Shown here piece after piece: positions 36,767 to 45,747 of a stretch of 64,000 nucleotides of DNA. The position numbers and the translations under genes are program-made. The DNA lies in contig JAUIIX010000006.1 in NCBI GenBank assembly GCA_030431515.1, positions 31,110-95,109 of the forward strand. Reading direction: 5' to 3'. The number at the start of each line of letters is the position of its first letter. Position 1 is the stretch's first letter. Source of the stretch: a bacterium (GTDB lineage Bacteria > Bacteroidota > Ignavibacteria > Kapaibacteriales > UBA2268). The notes beneath the pieces are model-generated. The model ran no database searches. It was not told the origin of the DNA and was given only the letters and a program-made list of their open reading frames with translations.

Positions 36767-37729
36767 TTAATTTTTAATGAATTTTATTGTTTTTATAATT
36801 GTTTTATCATTAGTAATTTGTAAATAATAAACACCTGTGGCGAATGAGCTAATATTCAAATTACTTGATTTATTAGGAAAATAATCACTAATAAATTCAC
36901 CATTTGAATTAAATATTTTAAATTCAAATGTAGAAATATTAGTCGAACCAGTAATTAAATTAATAAAATCATTTGCAGGGTTTGGAGTAATCTTTAATTC
37001 AGGATATAAATCCTTAACATCAGCAGTTGTAGATTCAGATTTAAATACTCTTCCATTTTTAATATTACTTGCAATTACATCATTAGATCCACCAGAGCCA
37101 TGGATAAAATTATCTTTAATTATATCTACATTATATAAAATATCCAGTAAATTTACATTAAATTCAATATAAATTTTACCATCCTTTTCTGTAGGGCTAA
37201 TATCTTGTTGTAATTGTGAGTAATATTGATTTCCAACTAAATGAAATTGAAATACATTATTCCATCTATTAAAAATATCTTTAGTAACACCTTCAATAGC
37301 AATAAATCTGTAACCTGCAGACCAACCCCAGTGCATTTGTGCTTCAAAACTATTCTGTAGTGAAAGAGGATGTCCTTCTGGCCAAACAGATGGATCGCCA
37401 TTGTTGACCTCTTTTTCTATTCCAAAGTAATATTTAATTTTACTAATATTATCTACTGAAATATTTCCAAGACTATATTCACTTGTATTAATATCTATTA
37501 TCACATATTTCTCCAAATCATTGATTTCATTGTTATTGCCATCAATCAATTGAAAATTAGTAAGATAATATTGTAATCTTTGAATTTTAGTATCAAATGA
37601 ATTAATATTATAAATTGAGTCGTTTAATACAACTTCTTTGCCATCAATATGATGCTTAATTTTTAATATTACTTCTTTTGCAGAAAGGTTAAATCCTACT
37701 ATTAGTAATAAAATCAGTAATTTCTTCAT
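36767..37729 (-). CDS. MbnP-like protein with T9SS C-terminal sorting domain
   Basis: 320 residues. A signal peptide covers about 1-17. The MbnP-like domain (about 18-225) has RLQYYLTNFQL, EGHPLSLQNSF and the hallmark QMHWGWSAGYRFIAIEG (H133-W-G-W136). In characterised MbnP a Trp is turned into kynurenine by the diheme partner MbnH and the protein binds copper. From about residue 240 a type A sorting domain follows (KITPNPANDFINL, FATGVYYLQIT, KFIKN end), so this copy should be exported by T9SS, unlike the lipoprotein copy at 38803-39561. It sits 4 nt after one mbnH-like gene and 3 nt before the other. Confidence 0.8.
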   Translation of the reverse strand: MKKLLILLLIVGFNLSAKEVILKIKHHIDGKEVVLNDSIYNINSFDTKIQRLQYYLTNFQLIDGNNNEINDLEKYVIIDINTSEYSLGNISVDNISKIKYYFGIEKEVNNGDPSVWPEGHPLSLQNSFEAQMHWGWSAGYRFIAIEGVTKDIFNRWNNVFQFHLVGNQYYSQLQQDISPTEKDGKIYIEFNVNLLDILYNVDIIKDNFIHGSGGSNDVIASNIKNGRVFKSESTTADVKDLYPELKITPNPANDFINLITGSTNISTFEFKIFNSNGEFISDYFPNKSSNLNISSFATGVYYLQITNDKTIIKTIKFIKN

Positions 37730-37733
37730 TTTA

Positions 37734-38813
37734 TTAATCCGTATTTTTTTTGTATTCTAAATTTGTTAAATACTCTTCATCAGTTAGAGTTTTTAAAAAG
37801 TTAATTATATCAGTTTTCTCTTGTTCATTTAATTTCAACCCTAATAAAGCACCATGCATATTTGCATCTAATGTTGGCGAATCAACTACCCCACTATTGT
37901 AATGATCCAAAACTTCTTCTAATGTTTTAAATCTCCCATCATGCATATATGGGCCTGAAACTTGAACATTTCTTAAAGATGGAACTTTAAATTTACCATT
38001 ATCAGATGCTTTTTTAGTAACTGCTCCTAAACCTAAATCAACAAAAAATTCATCTAATCCGTTATTCATATATTCATTATTTGTGAAATTCGGTCCTGAA
38101 TGGCAATGGAAACAATCACCACCTTTTATAAAAGGTATTGGATCTCTTTCTGCAAAAAATAAATCAAAGCCCCTTTTTTCACTTTCTGTAAACTGATCTG
38201 TACCAGCTTGATATCTATCATATTTAGAATTACCACTTACTAAAGTGAACATATATTGCTCAAGGGCAAGTGATATTCTAAGTGGATTAATTTCTGTAGT
38301 TCCAAATGCATTAAAAAATAATTGTGGATATTCTTTTGTTGCTTTTAATTTTTTCACTACATTTTCAAGAGTTTCATCCATCTCAAGAGGATCTTGAATT
38401 GGCATTAATGATTGTTCTCTCAAAGATGCAGCTCTTCCATCCCAAAAAAATCCATTATTGTGGTAAAACATATTAAAAATTGGCATTGAGTTTCTTTTGC
38501 CTTCTTCTTTATGAATACCAAGCGAAAGTGCTAATTCATTATCTGTGAATGCGTGTTTTTGATTATGACATCCAGAACAAGACATTGTATTGTCCCCTGA
38601 AAGCAAATCATCAAAAAATAACTTATTACCTAATTTAATACCTTCCACAGTCAAAGGGTTATCCTCTGGTAATTTTGGCTTAGGTAATGATGCTGGTAAA
38701 ACTAACTCGTAAGGAGTTGGATTATATTCTTGCGACTTTGTTTCTTCGCTACAAGAAACAATAATACAATAAGATAATACCATTAATACTAAAAATATTA
38801 TTCTAATTTTCAT
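37734..38813 (-). CDS. Diheme MauG/MbnH-like cytochrome c peroxidase-family enzyme (copy 1)
   Basis: 359 residues, probable lipoprotein (IIVSC, Cys21). Heme sites: C79-x2-C82-H83 and C234-x2-C237-H238. NNGFFWDGRAASLREQS keeps the inter-heme Trp (W124), and GKFKVPSLRNVQVSGPYMHDGRFKTLEEVLDHY closes the fold. It would act in the periplasm. Its start overlaps the upstream mbnP-like gene by 11 nt, so enzyme and presumed substrate are made together. Confidence 0.87.
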   Translation of the reverse strand: MKIRIIFLVLMVLSYCIIVSCSEETKSQEYNPTPYELVLPASLPKPKLPEDNPLTVEGIKLGNKLFFDDLLSGDNTMSCSGCHNQKHAFTDNELALSLGIHKEEGKRNSMPIFNMFYHNNGFFWDGRAASLREQSLMPIQDPLEMDETLENVVKKLKATKEYPQLFFNAFGTTEINPLRISLALEQYMFTLVSGNSKYDRYQAGTDQFTESEKRGFDLFFAERDPIPFIKGGDCFHCHSGPNFTNNEYMNNGLDEFFVDLGLGAVTKKASDNGKFKVPSLRNVQVSGPYMHDGRFKTLEEVLDHYNSGVVDSPTLDANMHGALLGLKLNEQEKTDIINFLKTLTDEEYLTNLEYKKNTD

Positions 38814-39561
38814 TTTGAATTATTCCTTTTAAAGTGAATGCACCTTCTAAATTTTGGACTAATCTATCTGAATATCCATTATCATTTACAGAATGAGTAA
38901 TAAACGCTTCATTAGATTGGTCTATTAGATTTGGTGATTTAAATAATTTTGCAAGATCAAATTGTAAACTCAATATATTATTTTCTGAAATTGAGTAGTT
39001 TTGATCTATCGAGATTGTCTTTAGGTTTCTATCAAATCCTAAGTGGTAAGTAAATAATTGTTTGTTTCCCATATAATGTAAGTTTCCTTCTAAAGAGAAG
39101 AAAATATATCCATCTATCCAACCCCAATGTAAATTATGGACAATTAGACTTAGTGGATGGTCTGCATCAAAGAGAGTTGGATCACTATGATTAGTAGTTG
39201 AATCTACGCCAATATTGTAAGTAATATTCGTGTAATCGCCGACATCAACACCATACAAAGTGAATGTATCACGATTTCTACTTGGGTCAATATAAACATA
39301 TTGGTTTTCAAACTCTTTGATACTTCCGTCTTTTTTAGTTAGTGTAATATCACTAATTAAATACCTAAGTTTTGATACACTTAATTCGTTTCCAAATTCA
39401 TTTAAATATGTCTCAGTATCAAACTCAATCATTTTATCGTTAAAATAATGTTTTATTTCAACATTTAAGTTTACTTTTTGTGTAATTATATCAATATCAT
39501 CATCTTCGCTACACGCAAAGATAAAAATACTTAAAAATAATGCGAGATAATATTTTTTCAT
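38803..39561 (-). CDS. MbnP-like lipoprotein
   Basis: 252 residues. Lipobox FIFAC (Cys17). KLRYLISDITLTKKDG, ADHPLSLIVHNLHWGWIDGYIFFSLEG with H145-W-G-W148, and a calcium- or metal-ligand-like acidic loop (DPTLFDADH) follow the MbnP pattern. No sorting domain is present; the lipid anchor should hold it in the outer or inner membrane facing the periplasm. First of two MbnP/MbnH pairs; probable function is copper binding after oxidation of a tryptophan by the adjacent diheme enzyme. Confidence 0.8.
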   Translation of the reverse strand: MKKYYLALFLSIFIFACSEDDDIDIITQKVNLNVEIKHYFNDKMIEFDTETYLNEFGNELSVSKLRYLISDITLTKKDGSIKEFENQYVYIDPSRNRDTFTLYGVDVGDYTNITYNIGVDSTTNHSDPTLFDADHPLSLIVHNLHWGWIDGYIFFSLEGNLHYMGNKQLFTYHLGFDRNLKTISIDQNYSISENNILSLQFDLAKLFKSPNLIDQSNEAFITHSVNDNGYSDRLVQNLEGAFTLKGIIQNEN

Positions 39562-39605
39562 TTCCTTCCTAAATTGTTATTTAAAAAATAATTAATTTAG
39601 TACTG

Positions 39606-40088
39606 CTAAATAGTTAGACTCTGGAGTAAAACCCTGAGATTAGGTGGTATTAATGTGATATTCGATATGCTTTTAATATTTATATTATTAGAAATAAATC
39701 TGTCAATATGCTTAATTTTATAATCAATTTTAGCTAAAATTAGATAAATTACTTTGTTAATTTTAATATCATTTTTAACTAAAAATTCTTTTTCTTCACA
39801 ACAGTCGTCTTTTTCTTCATTATTCTGTTTTTCATCTATTATCTCTTCTTTAATTTGGCAACAAGAAGCTTCTTTCTTTTTGACTATTTCTTTAACTACT
39901 TCAACATTTTCATCATCATGACAAAGTTCACAATTATTCTCAGTAGTCCATGGCAAAACAATTTTCATAAACATATTCTCACCTTGCGAACATTGGTGAA
40001 TATTTATATTTAATCCCACACTACCCAATAGAATTGAATTGATAAGGATTGAAATTGTTATATATTTTATAAAATCTTTTACCATCAT
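39606..40088 (-). CDS. HYC_CC_PP-like Cys-rich membrane protein of the metal cluster
   Basis: 160 residues. A hydrophobic N-terminus (about 8-28) then H31-Q-C33, C53-x2-C56-H57, paired cysteines C76-C77 and C96-C97 in a strongly charged stretch, and a C-terminal LIPPNLRVLL. The order H(Y)C, CC, PP matches the HYC_CC_PP family of Bacteroidota, often found beside metal-uptake genes; the Tyr is Gln here. It is first in the run leading to the MbnP/MbnH genes (44-nt gap). I infer copper or other soft-metal binding at the membrane. Confidence 0.65.
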   Translation of the reverse strand: MMVKDFIKYITISILINSILLGSVGLNINIHQCSQGENMFMKIVLPWTTENNCELCHDDENVEVVKEIVKKKEASCCQIKEEIIDEKQNNEEKDDCCEEKEFLVKNDIKINKVIYLILAKIDYKIKHIDRFISNNINIKSISNITLIPPNLRVLLQSLTI

Positions 40089-40091
40089 TTG

Positions 40092-40104
40092 CTAATTTAA
40101 GGAA
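40092..40104 (-). promoter_or_regulatory. Candidate -7 element of the MbnP/MbnH operon
   Basis: On the - strand TTCCTTAAATTAG lies immediately before the ATGATG start at 40088. It resembles the element found before four other genes in this window (TTYCKTAAWTTWG). The very short leader would give an almost leaderless transcript. Confidence 0.3.
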
Positions 40105-40132
40105 AATATTTCTAATATAAAAATTTTTAAGT

Positions 40133-40930
40133 CTAATAACTATTATAGCGACCTTTTATTGCAATTTCCTTCTTGAAACTAATTCCACAGAAACTATTAC
40201 TTATGAAATTATATTCAAACATTGCTGCATAAGAGAGTGCATCAACTTGGTCATCATATCGTCCACGAGGAAAATCCTCAAGTTCTATTAATAAATCATC
40301 TAACCAATATGAATTACTTTTTAAATATATTTTTCCTTCTGAGAAAAGACTTCCTAACTTCTGAGCTCTGTTTTCTTTATTCTCACGTGCTATAAATTTT
40401 TCAACTTTGTATTTATTTGCTTCTAAGTTAGTAGAAATAGAATCTTGACCGCCATTAATCTCGATCCCAACAAACATAGTATTATATTTTTTTGCAATAT
40501 TAATAATCTCTTTTTCATGCTCGCCAGCTAAAATTCTTTTCCTAATTACCTCATATACAAACAAATCGTTTTTAGCATTTAAGCCACAAGCGGCAATAAC
40601 AGAATAATCGGAATGTTTATTATTAGTAAAAGCAGGGTCAACACTCAAAAAAATAAAATTATCAGAAATTTTGCAATCATTTATCACCTCATCACTTTCA
40701 TTATTAAAATATTTAATATTTTCGAGATTAAATCTACTATTATCAAAAGAAGAGGGGTCTTGTTGATACATAGCAGAAAATATTTTACCACCGAGCATAA
40801 GTTTTATATCATTAAGAGCTTTTAAATTATACCTTTCCTTCCAAAGAGCAGAACCAATTTTTCTATGCAGTGGATCATTCTCTTCGGCAATAGCTTTAAT
40901 TTTTAATAAATTCCAAATCATTTTATTCAC
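40133..40930 (-). pseudogene. Orphan C-terminal (nuclease) half of a phage terminase large subunit
   Basis: 265 residues. ALWKERYNLKALNDIKLMLGGKIFSAMYQQDP joins the end of the ATPase part to the RNase H-like nuclease, which has FLSVDPAFT (first Asp), VGIEINGGQDS and the terminal RGRYDDQVDALSYA motif. The N-terminal Walker A/B ATPase domain, about 200 residues, is absent: the frame opens only 30 nt before an in-frame stop and starts at GTG 40930 or ATG 40921. No other phage genes are nearby. It is best seen as a decayed prophage remnant, although the nuclease residues are intact. Confidence 0.75.
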
Positions 40931-41080
40931 TATATTATTTAATAAACAAGCAATTTATTAATATAAAAACACTTATAAAGTTAATAAAAATAAAAACATT
41001 TTAAAATATCCTTAAAAATAAATTACAAATATTGTAAAAAAGAAACTTTGATAAAACTAATATTGCTTTATTTTGTTTTT

Positions 41081-41106
41081 GTCATTCAGAGAGAAGCGAA
41101 ATATCC
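41081..41106 (+). repeat. Dispersed short repeat, degenerate copy
   Basis: GTCATTCAGAGAGAAGCGAA followed by ATATCC, one of seven or so copies in this window of GTCATTCAGAGCGAAGCG..GAATCC. Confidence 0.6.
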
Positions 41107-41285
41107 AGAAAAAAAAGTAGTGAATGTAAATTTGCGTTCACTATTAATATTAAGCATCTCATATTATGTTTGAATGGTTAAATTATTTGATGAATAGATT
41201 TTGTTTTCAATTTATGAGATATTCCTATCTTCATATTTAGATTTATAGATGAATTAGTTGCTCAAATTTTAAGGAGTGAGCTTAA

Positions 41286-41298
41286 TTTCTTAATTTTG
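41286..41298 (+). promoter_or_regulatory. Candidate -7 element of the PLP-enzyme gene
   Basis: TTTCTTAATTTTG contains TAATTTTG, an exact TAnnTTTG box, 29 nt before the ATG at 41328. No good -33 TTTG is seen. Confidence 0.45.
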
Positions 41299-41327
41299 TA
41301 TTTTATAAATTAAAGCAATGGAATATT

Positions 41328-42497
41328 ATGGAAAAAGAGTTTTATTTAAAGAAATCATTTGCTACAAGAGCATTGCACGTTGGTAATGAACCAGATCCAA
41401 TTACTGGAGCTATTTCTCCTCCGATTTTTCAAACTTCTACTTATGTGCAGTCTTCTCCTGGTGTACATAAAGGATATGAATACTCAAGAACTCATAATCC
41501 AACTCGTTCGAGATTGGAAGAGTGTCTTGCAAGTTTAGAAAATGCAAAGCATTGTATTGTTACTGCTACTGGTATGAGTGCTACTCATTTGATCACTCAA
41601 ATTATTAAGCGTGGTAGTAAAGTTATCTGTGGTGATGATATTTATGGTGGTACTTATAGATTGTTTACCACTGTTGTAAAAGATGATTTTGATTTTACAT
41701 TTACTGATACTACTAAAACTGATGAAACTATTGCTAAAATTAAAGAGTTAAAACCTGCTTTATTATGGATTGAATCTCCAACTAATCCATTACTTAAAAT
41801 TAGTGATATTAAAAGGTTAACTGCAGCGGCTAAAGAAGTTGGCGCTATGTCTGTAGTGGATAATACTTTTATGAGCCCATATTTCCAAAATCCTATTGAT
41901 TTGGGTGCTGATATTTCTTATCACTCAATGAGTAAGTATATTAATGGTCATAGCGATATTGTTGCAGGTGCTATTATGACTAGCAATGATGAAATAGCAA
42001 GTGAATTGAGAAGATTACAAAATTCTATCGGACCAAGCCAATCTCCTTTTGATAGTTGGTTAGTGCTTCGTGGAGTTAAAACTTTGTCGATTAGAATGGA
42101 CAGACATCAGGAAAATGCTTTCAAAGTTGCAGAATTTTTAGAGAAACATCCACAAGTTGAAAGTGTAACTTACCCTGGATTGAAATCTCACCCACAACAT
42201 GAAATTGCAAAAGAACAAATGTCAGGTTTTGGAGGGATGATTACTTTCTTTATCAAAGGTGGACTTGAAGCATCAAGAAAATTCTTGGAAAATGTACATT
42301 TATTTATGTTAGCAGAAAGTTTAGGTGGTGTAGAAAGTTTAGTAGAAAATCCAGCAATTATGACACACGCTTCAATTCCTAAAGCTGAAAGAGAAAAAAT
42401 CGGTTTGACTGACAATTTAATTAGATTATCAGTTGGGATTGAAAACATTGAAGACTTGATTGCAGATTTAGAAAATGGCTTTAAACACGCCAAATAA
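41328..42497 (+). CDS. Cys/Met metabolism PLP enzyme (cystathionine gamma-synthase or gamma-lyase type)
   Basis: 389 residues, complete. FATRALHVGNEPDPITGAISPPIFQTSTY and EYSRTHNPTR open the fold; PLP is held by K203 in SYHSMSKYINGHSD, and the C-terminal SLGGVESLVENPAIMTHASIP is conserved. The family makes or cleaves cystathionine or other S-linked gamma-substituted amino acids. Synthase (MetB) and lyase activities are not separable by eye. The stop overlaps the next start (TAATG). Confidence 0.9.
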   Translation: MEKEFYLKKSFATRALHVGNEPDPITGAISPPIFQTSTYVQSSPGVHKGYEYSRTHNPTRSRLEECLASLENAKHCIVTATGMSATHLITQIIKRGSKVICGDDIYGGTYRLFTTVVKDDFDFTFTDTTKTDETIAKIKELKPALLWIESPTNPLLKISDIKRLTAAAKEVGAMSVVDNTFMSPYFQNPIDLGADISYHSMSKYINGHSDIVAGAIMTSNDEIASELRRLQNSIGPSQSPFDSWLVLRGVKTLSIRMDRHQENAFKVAEFLEKHPQVESVTYPGLKSHPQHEIAKEQMSGFGGMITFFIKGGLEASRKFLENVHLFMLAESLGGVESLVENPAIMTHASIPKAEREKIGLTDNLIRLSVGIENIEDLIADLENGFKHAK

Positions 42498-44035
42498 TGG
42501 ACGAGCAAAATAAGTTAATATATTTTTTAAAGCAGCCGACATTTTTAATAATTGTCGGCTATCTTTATATTATATCTACTATTAATTTTTCATTTACCCC
42601 TTATGATTCTGGAATAATATTAACTGGTGGAATGCGGATTTTAAATGGTGAATTGCCATATAAAGATTTCTTTACAATGTATGCTCCAGGGCAGTTTTAT
42701 TTAGATGCAATATTAGAGTTTATATATTCAGAAGTATTATTTATTAGATTTATTCTGTCATTTATCCAACTTGGAATAATTTATTTATTATATAAAATTA
42801 GTAATTTATTATTTGATAATAAATATTATATATATTCTATATTGTTGGCTTCTATCTGGTTAGGTGCCTTAGATATGTGGAATAGAGCTATTATCCTTGC
42901 ATTATTTTTCAATATTTTGCTTGTTTATAATATACTAAACCATCATATTAAAAATAAAGAATTAAATTATATAAAACTTGCTTTAATTATTTCTTTAATT
43001 ATGTTTTTCAGACATGATGTAGGAGTATTGACTTTTATAGTTTTTAATATTTATCTTGTTTTTAATAAATTTAAAGACAGTAGTCTTAAAATAATAATTA
43101 GTTTGTATTCTAAATTATTTATTGGCTTCATTCCTTTAATTATATTTAGTGTTTATTTATTATTTCATGTAGATTTTGCTACTATTTATGAGCAACTTAT
43201 CACAATACCAAAGGAAGTGTTTCCTAAATATCGATCTATACCATTTCCTAATCCATTTCAAAGTGGAGATTTATTTAGAATTATAAAAAATATTTTGCTT
43301 TCATCAGCATTTTTTATTTCAGTTATTAACTTAGTTTTATTATTAATTATTTATATCAAAAATAAGAAAATTGATAAAAATATTATTATTTATTCATTGT
43401 TTTTAATTCCATTATTAAATCAAATGATAGTTAGGTCAGAGTTAGAACATGCTTTGCCAGCAACATTATTTTCTATTCCTATTATATTTTATTCTTTTGA
43501 TAAATTATTTAATATTAAATATATTTTACTTTTAACATTAGTATTCTTTTCTCCTAATATGTTTGCATATAAATTCTTTACATTAAAAACTGTGTTTCCG
43601 ACTTTTGTAAGTAGTGATATAAATAATTTTAATAATATATTTGTTAGCGAAGAATATAATAATGATTTAAAATTAGCAATAAATTATATTAGAGAAAATA
43701 CCGAAGTAAATGAAAAGATTTACGTAGGTTTAGAAAATCATGATATTGTTTTTACTAATGAAGCATCTTTTTACTTTATGGCAGAAAGAATCCCTGGTAC
43801 AAGATACCACGAATTGCACCCAGGGATCACAACAACTAAGTTAGGGAATGAACAGATTATTTTTGATTTAGAAAAGAATTCTGTAAACTTCTTAGTTTTA
43901 TATGAAAATGTTATTTCTGATGAAAATAATCTAAGCACTCAGAGTAGTGGTGAGCATCGATTAGATATTTATATAGCCCAAAAATTTAATATTATTGAGC
44001 AGTTTGGTAAAATAAAAATCTTAAAACGCAATTAG
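42497..44035 (+). CDS. GT-C-type membrane glycosyltransferase
   Basis: 512 residues with about 9-11 transmembrane helices. After helix 1, the loop FTPYDSGIILTGGMRILNGELPYKDFFTMYAPGQFY carries the acidic catalytic-loop pattern of GT-C enzymes (GT39/GT83-like, which use polyprenyl-phosphate sugars). A C-terminal soluble domain follows (about 390-512: VGLENHDIVF, FMAERIPGTRYHEL). It would glycosylate a lipid or protein in the periplasm. It is coupled to the PLP-enzyme gene by a 1-nt overlap, with no clear functional link. Confidence 0.75.
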   Translation: MDEQNKLIYFLKQPTFLIIVGYLYIISTINFSFTPYDSGIILTGGMRILNGELPYKDFFTMYAPGQFYLDAILEFIYSEVLFIRFILSFIQLGIIYLLYKISNLLFDNKYYIYSILLASIWLGALDMWNRAIILALFFNILLVYNILNHHIKNKELNYIKLALIISLIMFFRHDVGVLTFIVFNIYLVFNKFKDSSLKIIISLYSKLFIGFIPLIIFSVYLLFHVDFATIYEQLITIPKEVFPKYRSIPFPNPFQSGDLFRIIKNILLSSAFFISVINLVLLLIIYIKNKKIDKNIIIYSLFLIPLLNQMIVRSELEHALPATLFSIPIIFYSFDKLFNIKYILLLTLVFFSPNMFAYKFFTLKTVFPTFVSSDINNFNNIFVSEEYNNDLKLAINYIRENTEVNEKIYVGLENHDIVFTNEASFYFMAERIPGTRYHELHPGITTTKLGNEQIIFDLEKNSVNFLVLYENVISDENNLSTQSSGEHRLDIYIAQKFNIIEQFGKIKILKRN

Positions 44036-44146
44036 AATCTCTTAAATTATATAGACATAAAGATAAGATATTAAAACAATGTTTTATACTACAACATCTC
44101 TCCACAATATTTTGTTCAGTAATTCATCTTTATATGTATTGCAAAA

Positions 44147-44159
44147 TTCCTTAATTTAG
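44147..44159 (+). promoter_or_regulatory. Candidate -7 element of dnaB
   Basis: TTCCTTAATTTAG contains TAATTTAG (one mismatch to TAnnTTTG) 31 nt before the ATG at 44191, the same distance and context as at 41286 and 46568. Confidence 0.4.
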
Positions 44160-44190
44160 CATTTTAGAAAAGAAACAATTAATATATTTT

Positions 44191-45687
44191 ATGGCGAACG
44201 CAGCAAACGAAGATTATAGCAATATTAAGAAATTTACCCCAAATAAATCAGAGAATTACTTTGATATAGGGTCAAGAATTCAACCTCATTCTACTGAGGC
44301 AGAGATTGCTGTATTGGGTGCGATGATAATGAGTCCTGCTGCAATACCTAAAGCTACTAATATCTTAATTGGGGATAATAAGTTTTACCATCAAAAACAT
44401 CAAATAATTTTTGATGCTATTGTTCATTTGAATAAGAATAATGTAACAGTCGATTTGCTTACACTTAAAGAAGAATTAAAAAGAATAGGTAAGCATGAAA
44501 TTATTGGTGGTGATTTATATTTACTTGAAATTAATAGAAAAACACCGAGTTCTGCAAATGTAGAACATCATAGTTTGATAGTACTTGATAAATATTTTAA
44601 ACGTGCCTTAATTCAAATTTCTGGAGAAACTTTAGAGCGTTCTTATGATGATACAATAAATATTGTAGATGAATTAGATAGAACTGAAAGAGAATTGATG
44701 GTTTTATCTCAAAAAAGATTTACAAAAAGTTATATTACCATGAGAGAACTAGCGAGTAGCACAAGTCAATATATTTCACAGTTAGCTGAAAGAAAAGGAC
44801 TTTCTGGAGTTTTATCAGGTTTCCATAAATTAGATGAAATGTTAGGTGGATTTCAAAATTCAGATTTAATAATAATAGCAGCAAGACCTTCTATGGGTAA
44901 AACTGCATTAGGATTATCAATATTATTAAATGCAGCAGTAATAAATCAAATTCCAACAGCATTTTTCTCAGTAGAGATGGCAGCTCAACAAATCGCAATA
45001 AGATTAGTTTCGGCGGATTCGAGAGTTGACCAACAAAACATTAGAAATGGTAGAATTAGTATTGCTGAAAATACAAAATTAGTTCAGAGTTTCGGGCGAT
45101 TAGCAGACTCTCCAATAATAATTGATGATACAGCAATGCTTGATGTAAATGAATTTAGGTCAAAATGTAGATCATTAAAACAACAACATAATATTAAATT
45201 AATTTTAGTTGATTACCTTCAGATAATGCACGCAAGTGGTGCAGAATCAAGAGAAAGAGAAATTGCAATAATTTCATCTACATTAAAGCAAGTAGCTAAA
45301 GAACTTGAAGTTCCAGTAATTGCCTTAGCTCAGTTAAATAGAAGTGTAGAAGGTAGAAAAGACTTTAGACCAATGCTCCAGGATTTAAGGGAATCAGGTT
45401 CAATTGAACAAGATGCCGATGTGGTTATGTTTGTGAATAGACCTGAAAGATATGGGGTCCAAGAATTTGAAGACGGGACAGCAACCAAGGGAATGGGCGA
45501 ACTAATCGTCGGTAAGCAAAGAAACGGACCAATTGGAACAGTAAGAGTAGTCTTTAATGAGCATATTGCCAGATTTGAGAATTACACCTTGGCAGTAGCC
45601 GACCAACCGCAAAGTATGCGAGACAATTACAAACAAGAAATGGAAAGCATAAGTCCAATTCCAGATGATGATGACGCACCTTTCTAA
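44191..45687 (+). CDS. dnaB: Replicative DNA helicase DnaB
   Basis: 498 residues. The N-terminal helical domain starts at QPHSTEAEIAVLGAMIM; the RecA-like helicase domain has LSGFHKLDEMLGGFQNSDLIIIAARPSMGKTAL (Walker A), FFSVEMAAQQIA, LILVDYLQIM (Walker B) and LQDLRESGSIEQDADVVMFVNRPE. It is complete, without an intein. It unwinds DNA ahead of the replication fork as a hexamer. The start is an ATG with a 155-nt upstream gap. Confidence 0.97.
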   Translation: MANAANEDYSNIKKFTPNKSENYFDIGSRIQPHSTEAEIAVLGAMIMSPAAIPKATNILIGDNKFYHQKHQIIFDAIVHLNKNNVTVDLLTLKEELKRIGKHEIIGGDLYLLEINRKTPSSANVEHHSLIVLDKYFKRALIQISGETLERSYDDTINIVDELDRTERELMVLSQKRFTKSYITMRELASSTSQYISQLAERKGLSGVLSGFHKLDEMLGGFQNSDLIIIAARPSMGKTALGLSILLNAAVINQIPTAFFSVEMAAQQIAIRLVSADSRVDQQNIRNGRISIAENTKLVQSFGRLADSPIIIDDTAMLDVNEFRSKCRSLKQQHNIKLILVDYLQIMHASGAESREREIAIISSTLKQVAKELEVPVIALAQLNRSVEGRKDFRPMLQDLRESGSIEQDADVVMFVNRPERYGVQEFEDGTATKGMGELIVGKQRNGPIGTVRVVFNEHIARFENYTLAVADQPQSMRDNYKQEMESISPIPDDDDAPF

Positions 45688-45747
45688 ATAATTTTCATTA
45701 TTGGCTATAGAATTAATAATTTTAAAAATATAATAACCTAAAATAAA

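Larger units (their letters stand above)
40931..41327. other. Gap without a gene; one dispersed repeat and a hairpin
   Basis: About 400 nt. I see no convincing gene. A copy of the dispersed repeat is at 41081-41106 and a hairpin TAGTGAA/TTCACTA at 41118-41143, without a T run. The promoter of the downstream gene is at its right end. Confidence 0.6.

Noticed and set aside
40133..40930. Prophage
   Set aside because: Only one truncated phage gene is present; no integrase, portal, capsid or att-like repeats were seen nearby.
42188..42508. 106-codon frame on the - strand
   Set aside because: Shadow of the PLP-enzyme gene.
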